From positions 186,001 to 250,000 of the forward strand of contig NZ_JAUTDO010000005.1 of assembly GCF_030646165.1 (NCBI RefSeq): 64,000 nt of DNA, in the 5' to 3' direction. This stretch comes from Conexibacter sp. CPCC 206217. GTDB taxonomy: Bacteria; Actinomycetota; Thermoleophilia; Solirubrobacterales; Solirubrobacteraceae. Of the stretch, positions 25,416-34,005 are shown one piece after another. Position 1 is the first letter of the stretch. Every line of letters starts with the position of its first letter. The notes below the pieces were generated by a model, which saw nothing but the letters and a program-made list of their open reading frames with translations, searched no databases and was not told the origin of the DNA. The position numbers and the translations under genes are program-made.

Positions 25416-26753
25416 GTGAGCCAAATGCCGGCCCCGCCCGCGATCGACGGGCCCGCCTACCTTCGTCTCGTCGGGCTCGGTGCGTTGGTGGGCATTCCCG
25501 CCGCGCTGCTGGCGGTCGGCTTCATCGCGCTCGTGCACCAGCTCGAGCACCTGCTGTGGACCGAGCTGCCCGACGCGCTCGGCGCCTCCTCGCCGCCGTG
25601 GTACCTCGTGATCGGCCTGCCGGTGGTCGGCGCGGCGATCGTCGTGTTCGCGCGCACGCTGCTGCCGGGCGACGGCGGCCACGCGCCGCTGGGCGGCATC
25701 AATGCGACCCCGACACCGGTCCGCTACGCCCCGGGCGTCGCGCTCGCCGCGCTCGGCGCGCTGCCGTTCGGCGCCGTGCTCGGCCCCGAGGCGCCGCTGA
25801 TCGCGCTCGGCTCGGTCGTCGGGATCGGGCTCACGTCGTGGGTCAGACTCGGCGACGAGGAGCGCGCGGTCGTCGCGACGGCCGGTTCGTTCGCCGCGAT
25901 CGCAGCCCTCTTCGGCGGTCCGCTCGTCGCCGGGCTGCTGCTCGTCGAGGCCGGCATCAGCCGTGGTGCGGCGCTGATCGCGGGCCTGCTGCCCGGGCTG
26001 GTCGCCGCCGCGATCGGCTATTCGATCTTCATCGGATTCGGCGACTGGGGCGGGCTGAGAGAGGCGACGCTGACCGTTCCCGACCTGCCCGGCTACACCA
26101 CGCTGCGCGTCGTCGACCTGCTGCTGGCGATCGTCATAGGCATCGTCGCGGCGCTGCTGATGTCGCTCGTGCACGGGACCGGCAGAGCGATCGAGCGGCG
26201 CGGGCCGGGGAAGCTCGGGATGGCCGGGCTGCTGATCGCCGGTGGCCTCGTGGTCGGGCTGATCGCACAGCTCGCCGACGTGCTCGGCGCCAACTCGCAG
26301 GACGTGCTGTTCTCCGGCCAGACGTCGATCCCGGCGGTCGTGGCGGAGGGGTCGTTCGGGATCGTGCTGCTGCTCGTCGTCGCGAAGTCGCTCGGCTACA
26401 TGATCTGCCTCGCGTGCGGCTTCCGCGGCGGCCCGGTCTTCCCGGCGATCTTCATCGGCATCGCGCTCGCGATGCTGGCGGTGGTCGCGTTCGACGTCTC
26501 GCCGACGCTCGCGGTCTCGGTCGGGACCGCGGCCGGGTTGGCGTCCGCGACGCGCCTGCTGTTCGCGGCGCTGCTGTTCGCGACGCTGATCGCCGGCTCG
26601 GCGGGCTTCGACACCGTTCCCGCCGTCGTGCTCGCCGCATCCGCCGCCTGGATCGTCGCGACGACGCTGGAGAGACGGCTCGAGAAGATCGAGGCCGAAG
26701 CCGGCGCCGCTCAGGCGCGCGGGTCGGGACCCTCGGTCGCCAGCAGCAGCTGA
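25416..26753 (+). CDS. ClC-family chloride channel/transporter
   Basis: This 445-residue membrane protein has the ClC fold with about ten membrane helices. The three anion-selectivity regions are recognisable: GDGGHAPLGGI (in place of GSGIP), LGPEAPLI with the gating Glu, and FRGGPVFPAIFIG (in place of GIFAP). The changes in the first and third motifs mean anion preference may differ from chloride. There are no C-terminal CBS domains. GTG at 25416 is the chosen start; no strong ribosome site is seen. Its 3' end overlaps the convergent MarR gene by 43 bases. Confidence 0.85.
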   Translation: MSQMPAPPAIDGPAYLRLVGLGALVGIPAALLAVGFIALVHQLEHLLWTELPDALGASSPPWYLVIGLPVVGAAIVVFARTLLPGDGGHAPLGGINATPTPVRYAPGVALAALGALPFGAVLGPEAPLIALGSVVGIGLTSWVRLGDEERAVVATAGSFAAIAALFGGPLVAGLLLVEAGISRGAALIAGLLPGLVAAAIGYSIFIGFGDWGGLREATLTVPDLPGYTTLRVVDLLLAIVIGIVAALLMSLVHGTGRAIERRGPGKLGMAGLLIAGGLVVGLIAQLADVLGANSQDVLFSGQTSIPAVVAEGSFGIVLLLVVAKSLGYMICLACGFRGGPVFPAIFIGIALAMLAVVAFDVSPTLAVSVGTAAGLASATRLLFAALLFATLIAGSAGFDTVPAVVLAASAAWIVATTLERRLEKIEAEAGAAQARGSGPSVASSS

Positions 26754-27223
26754 CGCAGGTCACCTGCCAGGCGCACCTGCAGGTCGCGGTCGACCGCGGC
26801 GAAGATCTCCTCCTCGACGCGCTGGTTGACGTCGATCACCTGCTCGGCGCGCTCGCGCCCGATCGGGGTCAGCGTGACGAGCACCTGGCGGCGGTCGACG
26901 GCGTCGACGTCCCGCTGGACGTAGCCGTCGCGTTCGAGTCTCGCGACCCGGTTGGTGATCGCGCCGGAGGTCAGCTGCGCGATGTCCTGCAGCTGTCCCA
27001 TCGTCACCGTGCCGCCGTACCGTCTGATGCCGGCGAGGATCTCCAGCTCCCACATCTCCATCCCGAGCGGCGCGAGCCCGCGCTTGATCTCGGTGTCGAC
27101 GTAGTGAGCCGCGCGTCGCAGCCGCCACGCGACCGACTTCGCCGTCAGGTCGCGTTCGGGGTAGATGCTCTCGACGTAGGCGAGCAGCGAGTCGATGCGG
27201 TCTGCCGGCGCTGGTCTGGACAT
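26711..27223 (-). CDS. MarR-family transcriptional regulator
   Basis: This 170-residue winged-helix regulator shows the MarR core: AAHYVDTEIKRGLAPLGMEM, recognition region TMGQLQDIAQLTSGAITNRV and the wing GYVQRDVDAVDRRQVLVTLT. Such proteins are dimers that release DNA on binding phenolics, drugs or oxidants. It is divergent from an MFS exporter across 100 bp containing AACGTT-centred dyads (see 27241-27287), the expected arrangement for a repressor of its own gene and a drug exporter. The coding 3' end overlaps the ClC gene. Confidence 0.9.
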   Translation of the reverse strand: MSRPAPADRIDSLLAYVESIYPERDLTAKSVAWRLRRAAHYVDTEIKRGLAPLGMEMWELEILAGIRRYGGTVTMGQLQDIAQLTSGAITNRVARLERDGYVQRDVDAVDRRQVLVTLTPIGRERAEQVIDVNQRVEEEIFAAVDRDLQVRLAGDLRQLLLATEGPDPRA

Positions 27224-27240
27224 CGTCCGCGGACCCTATC

Positions 27241-27287
27241 AACGTGAAGAATCTCAACGTTGAAGCAATCGTTGGTATCTTCACGTT
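27241..27287. promoter_or_regulatory. MarR-type operator between marR-like and MFS genes
   Basis: A perfect palindrome TCAACGTTGA (27254-27263) sits inside a larger inverted repeat, AACGTGAAGA (27241-27250) with TCTTCACGTT (27278-27287). The region is AT-rich against its surroundings and lies 18 bp from the regulator start and 37 bp from the exporter start. It is the obvious operator for the adjacent MarR protein; no footprint is available. Confidence 0.75.
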
Positions 27288-27323
27288 CAAGCATCTCCCG
27301 ACCGGACCCGTGGTGAGGCCCCC

Positions 27324-28727
27324 ATGACGGCAGCAGCGATCACGCAGGAGAACAGGAAGACCGTCGCACTGACGATCGCGCTCGCGGTGCTCGGCGTGTT
27401 CGTCACCTACGTCCCGATCACCTCGGTCAGCGTCTCGCTGACCACGATCGGCGCGCAGACCGGCGCCTCGACCGCCGACCTGCAGTGGGTGACCGACGGC
27501 TACATCATCCCGATGGCCGCGATGATCCTCTCCGCCGGCGTCTTCGGCGACCTGCACGGCCGCCGCCGCGTCTACCTGATCGGGATGGCGCTGACCGTCC
27601 TCGGCGCGACCGTCGCCGCGCTCGCCGGCACGCTCGACGGCGCCGACGCGATCCACCTGCTGTGGGCCGGCCAGGCGATCACGGGCGCGGGCGCCGGCCT
27701 GCTGCTGCCGACGACGCTGGCGCTGATCGCGCACGCCGTCCCAAACCTGCGCGACCGCGCGCGCTTCGTCGCGATGTGGGCGACCGGGCTGGTGCTCGGC
27801 CTCGCCGTCGGTCCGCTGCTGTCCGGCGTGATCCTGCAGCACGCCGGCTGGGGCTGGGTGTTCGTGCCGACCGCGCTGCTGGCGCTGCTGGCGGGCGCGG
27901 TCGCCGCGCTGCGGCTGCCGGAGTCGAAGTCACCGGAGGGGCGTCACCTCGACTGGCCCGGCCAGATCACCGCGACGATCGCGATCGCGGCAAGCATCTT
28001 CGGCGTGATCGAGGGCGGCCAGTCCGGCTGGGGCTCGCCGCAGGCGCTGATCGGCCTGATCGCCGGCGGCGTCGCGCTCGTCGTCTTCATCGCGGTCGAG
28101 CTGCGCTCCACCTCACCGATCCTGAACGTCGCGCTGTTCCGCATACCGGCGTTCAGCGCGAGCGGCTTCTCGGCGCTGATCGCGCTGTTCGCGCTGGTCG
28201 GGACGATCTTCCTGCTGAGCCTCTTCTTCGGCGGCGCGCAGCAGCTGTCGCCGCTGGACATCGGCGTGCGGCTGCTGTTCATCAACGGCGTGACCGCGCT
28301 CGTGAACCCGTTCGTCGGACGGCTGCTGGCGCGCTTCCAGCCGATCGCGGTGCTCGCCTTCGGGCTCGCGCTCGGGGCGTTCGCGATGGTGCTGCTGACC
28401 GGGATGGAGGCCGACACCGGCTTCGGCGGCGCGGCCTGGCGGCTGTCCGTGCTCGGCGTCGCCGACGCGTTCATGCTGAGCGCCGTCGCGGTCTCCGCGA
28501 TCCACGCGGTCCCGCACAGGCTGGCCGGGATGGCGGCCGCGGCCAACACGGTGCTGCGCCAGTACGGCGGCGCGCTCGGCCCAGCCGTGCTCGGCGTGAT
28601 CCTCACGAGTCGGATCGCCGGCGGCGCCGACATGGCCTCCGCCCTGCACACGGCGTTGATCGTCAACGCCGTCCTGCTGCTGCTCGCCGCCGTCGCCTGC
28701 ACGGTCACGGCCCGCCGCGCCGCCTGA
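27324..28727 (+). CDS. MFS exporter, DHA2 (EmrB/QacA) type
   Basis: This 467-residue protein has about 14 membrane segments, typical of the DHA2 drug:proton antiporters. Motif A is GDLHGRRRVYLIG and motif C-like is GLVLGLAVGPLLSGVI. ATG at 27324 follows a short GA-rich stretch. The divergent MarR-family gene and the operator between them suggest inducible efflux of a toxic small molecule. Substrate cannot be read from sequence. The next gene begins 19 bases after its stop. Confidence 0.9.
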   Translation: MTAAAITQENRKTVALTIALAVLGVFVTYVPITSVSVSLTTIGAQTGASTADLQWVTDGYIIPMAAMILSAGVFGDLHGRRRVYLIGMALTVLGATVAALAGTLDGADAIHLLWAGQAITGAGAGLLLPTTLALIAHAVPNLRDRARFVAMWATGLVLGLAVGPLLSGVILQHAGWGWVFVPTALLALLAGAVAALRLPESKSPEGRHLDWPGQITATIAIAASIFGVIEGGQSGWGSPQALIGLIAGGVALVVFIAVELRSTSPILNVALFRIPAFSASGFSALIALFALVGTIFLLSLFFGGAQQLSPLDIGVRLLFINGVTALVNPFVGRLLARFQPIAVLAFGLALGAFAMVLLTGMEADTGFGGAAWRLSVLGVADAFMLSAVAVSAIHAVPHRLAGMAAAANTVLRQYGGALGPAVLGVILTSRIAGGADMASALHTALIVNAVLLLLAAVACTVTARRAA

Positions 28728-28746
28728 CGCGTGAGAGACTCCCGGC

Positions 28747-29463
28747 ATGTCCGTGTGGTGGCGGCCGGATCGGCTCGCGTGGTGGATGGGGGTGCTGTTC
28801 GCGCTCGGCTCGATCCTGTTCCTGGTGCCGGCCGACGCGGCGCTCGGCTCGTCGGCCGACTGGATCGGCGTCGCCTTCTTCGTCGGCTCGATCGGCTTCA
28901 CGAGCGCTTCGCTGCTGCAGCTCGTCGCCGCGTCCGAGGTCCCGCACAGGGGACGCCCGTCGCACGAGCGGCGGATGCTGCGCCCGCGCGCATGGCTGCC
29001 GCAGCGGATCGACTGGCTCGCGGCGGCGATCCAGTTCCCCGGCACGATCCTCTTCAACGTCAACACGTTCGACGCGATGAACCACGCGCTCAGCACGCAC
29101 CAGCTGGACGTGCGCGTGTGGGGACCGGACATGATCGGCTCCGGCTGCTTCCTGCTCGCGAGCCTGCTGGCGTTCGCCAACTCCGAGCAGGAGTGGCTGT
29201 CGTGGCGCCCGCGCGACATCGACTGGCAGATCGCCGCCGTCAACATGCTCGGCTCGATCGCCTTCGGCGTCTCCGCGGTCGCCGCCTACGTGCGTCCCGC
29301 CAGCGGCGAGATCCTGAACGACTGGCTCTCCAACGCCGGCACCGCCGTCGGCGCGCTGTTCTTCCTGGTCGGCGCGATCCTGCTGCCGCTGCAGGCCGCG
29401 CGCCAGCAGCGGGCCGGGCCGCATCCGAACTGGGTCAGAGCCGCGGGCGTGACCCCCGTCTGA
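28747..29463 (+). CDS. YrhK-like integral membrane protein
   Basis: This 238-residue protein has about six hydrophobic segments, the first at residues 12-28 (WWMGVLFALGSILFLVP). The layout of paired helices with short loops (FFVGSIGFTSASLLQL, FNVNTFDAM, MLGSIAFGVSAVAAYV) matches the YrhK-like domain repeated twice, as I recall that family. Function of the family is unknown. It may be in the same transcript as the MFS exporter. A strong stem-loop 10 bases downstream ends the unit. Confidence 0.65.
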   Translation: MSVWWRPDRLAWWMGVLFALGSILFLVPADAALGSSADWIGVAFFVGSIGFTSASLLQLVAASEVPHRGRPSHERRMLRPRAWLPQRIDWLAAAIQFPGTILFNVNTFDAMNHALSTHQLDVRVWGPDMIGSGCFLLASLLAFANSEQEWLSWRPRDIDWQIAAVNMLGSIAFGVSAVAAYVRPASGEILNDWLSNAGTAVGALFFLVGAILLPLQAARQQRAGPHPNWVRAAGVTPV

Positions 29464-29473
29464 GTCGAGACGA

Positions 29474-29503
29474 CAGCGCCCCGCTCGACTGAACGGGGCG
29501 CTG
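29474..29503. terminator. Perfect 10-bp stem-loop between convergent genes
   Basis: CAGCGCCCCG (29474-29483) and CGGGGCGCTG (29494-29503) are exact complements with a ten-base loop. It lies between the YrhK-like gene and the end of icd, so it can act in both directions. No T-run follows, as is common in such GC-rich genomes. Confidence 0.8.
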
Positions 29504-29535
29504 GAACTGCGTACTGCTCGCTTCCGGGTGATCGG

Positions 29536-30750
29536 CTACTTCATCGCCGACTGAAGGTTCTCGTCGATCGACGCGAGGAACTCCTGCGTCGTCTGGAACG
29601 GCTGGTCGGGACCGATCAGCAGCGCGAGGTCCTTCGTCATCTTGCCGCTCTCGACCGTCTCGATGCAGACGCGCTCGAGCGTCAGCGCGAACTCCGTCAC
29701 CTCGGGCGTGTCGTCCATCCGGCCGCGCGCCGCGAGACCGCGCGTCCAGGCGAAGATCGACGCGATCGGGTTCGTCGAGGTCGGCTTGCCCTGCTCGTGC
29801 TGGCGGAAGTGGCGCGTGACCGTGCCGTGCGCGGCCTCGGCCTCGACCGTCTTGCCGTCCGGCGTCATCAGCACGGAGGTCATCAGGCCGAGCGAGCCGA
29901 AGCCCTGCGCGACGGTGTCGGACTGGACGTCGCCGTCGTAGTTCTTGCAGGCCCAGACGTAGCCGCCCTCCCACTTCAGCGCCGCCGCGACCATGTCGTC
30001 GATCAGACGGTGCTCGTAGGTGATGCCGGCGGCGTCGAAGTCGGCCTTGAACTCGGCCTCGAAGACCTCCGCGAAGAGGTCCTTGAAGCGCCCGTCGTAC
30101 TTCTTCATGATCGTGTTCTTGGTCGACAGGTAGACCGGGAAGCCACGATCGAGGCCGTAGCGCAGCGAGGCGCGCGCGAAGTCGCGGATCGACTCGTCGA
30201 GGTTGTACATCGCCATCGCGACGCCGCCGCCCGGGAAGTCGTAGACGTCCAGCTCGATCGGCTCGTCGCCGTTCTTGGGCGTGTAGGTCATCGTCAGCGT
30301 GCCCTCGCCCGGGACGACCAGGTCGGTCGCGCGGTACTGGTCGCCGAAGGCGTGGCGGCCGATCACGATCGGCTTCGTCCAGCCCGGCACGAGGCGGGGG
30401 ACGTTGGAGATCACGATCGGCTCGCGGAAGATCACGCCGCCGAGGATGTTGCGGATCGTGCCGTTGGGCGAGCGGTACATCGCCTTCAGGTTGAACTCCT
30501 CGACGCGCGCCTCGTCGGGCGTGATCGTCGCGCACTTGACGCCGACGCCGTACTGCTTGATCGCGTTCGCGGCGTCGACCGTGATCTGGTCGTCCGTCGC
30601 GTCGCGGCTCTCCATCCCGAGGTCGTAGTACTTCAGCTCGACGTCGAGGTACGGCAGGATCAGCTGGTCCTTGATGAACTGCCAGATGATCCGGGTCATC
30701 TCGTCGCCGTCGAGCTCGACGACGGGGTTCTTCACCTTGATCTTGGCCAT
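29536..30750 (-). CDS. icd: Isocitrate dehydrogenase (NADP+), eukaryotic-type dimer
   Basis: This 404-residue enzyme converts isocitrate to 2-oxoglutarate in the TCA cycle. It belongs to the homodimeric subfamily shared with eukaryotes. Visible motifs are [13 protein letters not shown] at the N-terminus, [15 protein letters not shown] (isocitrate binding), [20 protein letters not shown] and the NADP-binding [19 protein letters not shown] at 30750 (MAKIKVKNP) is the family start; the frame is open far beyond it but covers the divergent gene on the other strand. It is a single gene with its own terminator. Confidence 0.95.
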   Translation of the reverse strand: MAKIKVKNPVVELDGDEMTRIIWQFIKDQLILPYLDVELKYYDLGMESRDATDDQITVDAANAIKQYGVGVKCATITPDEARVEEFNLKAMYRSPNGTIRNILGGVIFREPIVISNVPRLVPGWTKPIVIGRHAFGDQYRATDLVVPGEGTLTMTYTPKNGDEPIELDVYDFPGGGVAMAMYNLDESIRDFARASLRYGLDRGFPVYLSTKNTIMKKYDGRFKDLFAEVFEAEFKADFDAAGITYEHRLIDDMVAAALKWEGGYVWACKNYDGDVQSDTVAQGFGSLGLMTSVLMTPDGKTVEAEAAHGTVTRHFRQHEQGKPTSTNPIASIFAWTRGLAARGRMDDTPEVTEFALTLERVCIETVESGKMTKDLALLIGPDQPFQTTQEFLASIDENLQSAMK

Positions 30751-30849
30751 GGGAAGCGTTGAGTCCTTGTGTCGATTGGAACGGCGCAGGATATTCGTGG
30801 CGTGCGCCGGGCGCCGTGCCGTCCGCCCCCGCCTGCTATCGATACCGCG

Positions 30850-32094
30850 ATGCCCGACCAGCGTCTGAGCGCCCGCGCCGCGCGCAAGATCGCGCTCGCG
30901 GCGCAGGGGTTCGCCGACCCGCGGCCGAGCGGAAGGGTCGACGCGCGCCAGCTGCGCAGAGCGATCGAGCGGATCGGGCTGCTGCAGCTGGACTCCGTCA
31001 ACGTCTTCTCGCGCACCCACTACATGCCGCTGTTCTCGCGGTTGGGTCCGTACCCGCGCGAGCTGCTCGACCGCATGGCCGCGCACACCGACGGCAGGGT
31101 CAGACGCGAGCTGTTCGAGTACTGGGCGCACGAGGCGTCGCTGGTGCCGCTGCGGCTGCAGCCGCAGTTGCGCTGGCGGATGGCGCGCGCCGACGACGAC
31201 GCCTGGGGCGGCGTGCGGCGGATCGCGCGCGAGCACCCGCAGCTGGTCGCCGACGTGCTCGCGCTCGTGCAGGAGCAGGGACCGGTGCGCGCCGCCGACA
31301 CCGGCGCCGAGCGGGCCAAGCGCAGAGCCGGCGAGATGTGGAACTGGCACGAGGGCAAGGTCGCGCTCGAGTACCTCTTCTGGTCCGGCCAGGTGACGGC
31401 CGCGCGGCGGATCAACTTCGAGCGCCGCTACGACCTGCCCGAGCGCGTGATCCCGGCCGAGATCCTCGCGCGGCCGACGCCCTCGGTGGAGGAGGCGCAG
31501 CGCGAGCTGGTGCGCGTCGCGGCGCGCGCGCACGGCGTCGCGACCGAGCCCGACCTCGGCGACTACTTCCGCCTGCCGCGGGCGGAGTCGAAGCTGCGCG
31601 TGGCGGAGCTGGTGGAGGCAGGGGAGCTGGAGCCGGTGACGGTCGAGGGCTGGGGCGCGCCCGCGTACCTGTGGCCGGCCGCGCGGCGCCCGCGCAGGGT
31701 GAACGCACGCGCGTTGCTGAGCCCGTTCGACTCGCTCATATGGTTCCGCCCGCGGACCGAGCGGATCTTCGGCTTCCGCTACCGGATCGAGATCTACACC
31801 CCCGCGCCGAGACGGATCCACGGCTACTACGTGCTGCCGTTCCTGCTCGGCGACGCGCTCGTCGCGCGTGTGGACCTGAAGTCGGATCGCCAGGCTGGGG
31901 TGCTGCGGGTGCAGGGGGCGTACGCGGAGCCGGCGCCGGAGGCCGGGCCCGCCGCGGACCCAGAGCACGTCGCCGCCGAGCTGGCGCAGGAGCTGGACGC
32001 GGTCGCCGGCTGGCTCGGGCTCGACGGCGTCGCGGTGGCCGGCAGGGGCGATCTGGCGAGCCCGCTCGCCGCCGCCGTGCGCGCGACGCAGTAG
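30850..32094 (+). CDS. YcaQ/AlkX-like DNA glycosylase (HTH_42 family)
   Basis: This 414-residue protein belongs to the winged-helix family that includes E. coli YcaQ, which unhooks DNA interstrand crosslinks, and the azinomycin resistance glycosylase AlkZ. The catalytic-type Gln-Leu-Asp is seen in [20 protein letters not shown] near residue 50. Other family segments are [11 protein letters not shown] and [19 protein letters not shown]. An ATG at 30850 is preferred over an upstream in-frame ATG at 30769, which would add 27 Pro/Arg-rich residues and overlap the icd promoter region. It is divergent from icd by 99 bp. Confidence 0.82.
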   Translation: MPDQRLSARAARKIALAAQGFADPRPSGRVDARQLRRAIERIGLLQLDSVNVFSRTHYMPLFSRLGPYPRELLDRMAAHTDGRVRRELFEYWAHEASLVPLRLQPQLRWRMARADDDAWGGVRRIAREHPQLVADVLALVQEQGPVRAADTGAERAKRRAGEMWNWHEGKVALEYLFWSGQVTAARRINFERRYDLPERVIPAEILARPTPSVEEAQRELVRVAARAHGVATEPDLGDYFRLPRAESKLRVAELVEAGELEPVTVEGWGAPAYLWPAARRPRRVNARALLSPFDSLIWFRPRTERIFGFRYRIEIYTPAPRRIHGYYVLPFLLGDALVARVDLKSDRQAGVLRVQGAYAEPAPEAGPAADPEHVAAELAQELDAVAGWLGLDGVAVAGRGDLASPLAAAVRATQ

Positions 32095-32111
32095 CGCCGC
32101 CTCGTGGCAGT

Positions 32112-32129
32112 TCAGTAGCTCGCTACTGA
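32112..32129. promoter_or_regulatory. 18-bp palindrome upstream of membrane protein/hydrolase pair
   Basis: TCAGTAGC (32112-32119) and GCTACTGA (32122-32129) are exact complements with a two-base centre. The site lies 35 bp before the ATG at 32165, where a repressor would overlap a promoter. Size and shape fit a TetR- or MarR-type operator; the cognate regulator is not adjacent. Confidence 0.6.
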
Positions 32130-32164
32130 GGACGCGGCCCGCGTTCGCGCGGAGACTGCCTCCC

Positions 32165-32761
32165 ATGAAGAACATCTACCTCGCGTTCGTGCCGTGGATC
32201 CTCTTCGGCGCGATCTCACAACACGACTCGGTCGCCGCCGCCGCGCTTGTCGCGCTGGCCGCCGCGATCGCGATCGGCGTGCCGTCGTTCGCCGCCGGTA
32301 GACCGAAGATCCTCGACCTCGGCGCGATCGCCGCGTTCACGCTGTTCGCCGTCGCGGGGCTCGCGCTCGGCTCCGACGTCGAGTGGCTGTCGCAGTACGC
32401 GCGCGCGATCGCGGCCGGCGCGCTCGGGCTGATCGCGCTCGGCTCGTTGCTGGCGACTCCGTTCACCGAGCAGTACGCGCGCGAGACGGTCCCGCGCGAG
32501 TACTGGGACTCGCCCCGCTTCAAGGCCGTCAACCGCGAGCTGACACAGATGTGGGGCCTCGTCTTCTTCGCGATGGTGCCGTCGCACATCGTCGCGGGGC
32601 TGATCGACACGCACCGCGCCAACACGATCTTCAACTGGGTCGTCCCCGTCGTGCTGATCGTGTGGGCGGCGAAGCGGACCGAGGCGGTCACTGCCGCGGC
32701 CGACGAGCCCGCCGACCGGGAGCAGCCTGTCACCACGCCTCAGAACCGGAGCCACGCATGA
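32165..32761 (+). CDS. Integral membrane protein of unknown function
   Basis: This 198-residue protein has about six hydrophobic segments, starting at residue 4 ([14 protein letters not shown]), with a charged loop near 105-125 ([20 protein letters not shown]) and a polar tail. I do not recognise a named family with certainty; it resembles small intracellular-septation-type membrane proteins. The stop overlaps the next start (ATGA), so it is coupled to the hydrolase gene. The 18-bp palindrome upstream suggests that the pair is regulated as one unit. Confidence 0.7.
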   Translation: MKNIYLAFVPWILFGAISQHDSVAAAALVALAAAIAIGVPSFAAGRPKILDLGAIAAFTLFAVAGLALGSDVEWLSQYARAIAAGALGLIALGSLLATPFTEQYARETVPREYWDSPRFKAVNRELTQMWGLVFFAMVPSHIVAGLIDTHRANTIFNWVVPVVLIVWAAKRTEAVTAAADEPADREQPVTTPQNRSHA

Positions 32762-33999
32762 GCCACTCCCTCCTTCACCGCAGCCATCCCGCGATCCCGC
32801 CCACGTTCGCCGACGACGACTTCCAGTTCGGCTTCGAGATCGCGCTCGGCGCCACCTATCGCGGCGCCGCCGACGCCGGTGAGGTGCTGGCGACCGCGGC
32901 GCGGATCAAGAACGGCGACGCCGACGCGTGGGTGCGCGAGTGGAGCGCGACCGCCGGCGCCGCCTGGGCCGCCGCCGGCGCGGCTGAGGCCGCTGGCCGC
33001 CGCGTCAGCGCGCTCAACCACTACCGCCGCGCCGCGACCTACTACGCGACCGCGCTGCATGCGATCGCGCGCAGCTCCGAGCGCGAGCGCCGCGACGAGA
33101 TCTGGCGCCGCCACCGCGACTGCTGGGAGCGTGTCGTCGACCTGTCGCCGGCGCCCGGCGAGCGTTTCGCGATCCCGTACGAGCAGACGACGCTGCCGGG
33201 CTGGTTCTTCCGCGCGCCCGACGCGGCGCCGGGTGAGAGACGGCCGACGGTCGTGATGGTCAACGGCAGCGACGGCGCGACCTCGCAGCTGTGGGTCTAC
33301 GGCGGCGCCGCCGCGGCCGAGCGCGGCTGGCACTGGATGGCGTTCGACGGCCCCGGCCAGCAGTCGGCGCTGTTCGAGCAGGGGATCCCGTTCCGGCCCG
33401 ACTGGGAGGCGGTGCTGACGCCCGTGCTCGACACGCTCCTGCAACGGCCCGACGTCGATCCCGCGCAGGTCGTCGCGCTCGGGATCAGCCAGGCCGGCTT
33501 CTGGGTCCCGCGCGCGCTCGCCTTCGAGCACCGCTTCGCGGCGGCGGTCGTCGACCCCGGCGTCGTCGACGTCGTCAGCTCCTGGCTGGAGCCGCTGCCG
33601 GGCGCGCTGCGCAAGGAGCTGGAGGAGGGCAAGCAGGAGCAGTTCGACCGCAACATGCACGTCGGTGAGCTGATCTCGCCGTCGGCCCGTGCCGCGCTCA
33701 GCTTCCGCGGTGAGCCGTACCGGATCGAGGGCGACTCGCGCTACGCGCTCTACAGAGCGGTCGAGCGCTACCGCCTCGGCGACGAGGTCGCGCAGATCGA
33801 CACGCCGCTGTTGATCACCGACCCGGAGGGCGAGCAGTTCTGGCCCGGCCAGTCGCAGCAGTTGCACGAGCTGCTGCCGCAGACGAGCACGCTGGCGCCG
33901 TTCGCCGCCGCCGACGGCGCCGGTCGCCACTGCGAGCCGCTCGCCAGCGCCGCGCGCGACGCGGTCGTGTTCGACTGGCTCGAGGAGCGGCTGGGGTAG
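32758..33999 (+). CDS. Alpha/beta hydrolase (FrsA/pseudooxynicotine-hydrolase-like)
   Basis: This 413-residue protein has a helical N-terminal domain (about 1-135) followed by an alpha/beta hydrolase fold. The nucleophile is Ser in ALGISQAGFW, the acid is probably Asp in LLITDPEGEQFW and the base His in GAGRHCEP. The oxyanion region is VMVNGSDGA. This two-part layout fits the group containing FrsA and the C-C bond hydrolase for 2,6-dihydroxypseudooxynicotine, so ester or C-C hydrolysis are both possible. ATG at 32758 is fixed by overlap with the upstream membrane gene. It converges on the LuxR-type regulator gene with six bases between them. Confidence 0.82.
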   Translation: MSHSLLHRSHPAIPPTFADDDFQFGFEIALGATYRGAADAGEVLATAARIKNGDADAWVREWSATAGAAWAAAGAAEAAGRRVSALNHYRRAATYYATALHAIARSSERERRDEIWRRHRDCWERVVDLSPAPGERFAIPYEQTTLPGWFFRAPDAAPGERRPTVVMVNGSDGATSQLWVYGGAAAAERGWHWMAFDGPGQQSALFEQGIPFRPDWEAVLTPVLDTLLQRPDVDPAQVVALGISQAGFWVPRALAFEHRFAAAVVDPGVVDVVSSWLEPLPGALRKELEEGKQEQFDRNMHVGELISPSARAALSFRGEPYRIEGDSRYALYRAVERYRLGDEVAQIDTPLLITDPEGEQFWPGQSQQLHELLPQTSTLAPFAAADGAGRHCEPLASAARDAVVFDWLEERLG

Positions 34000-34005
34000 G
34001 CGCGT

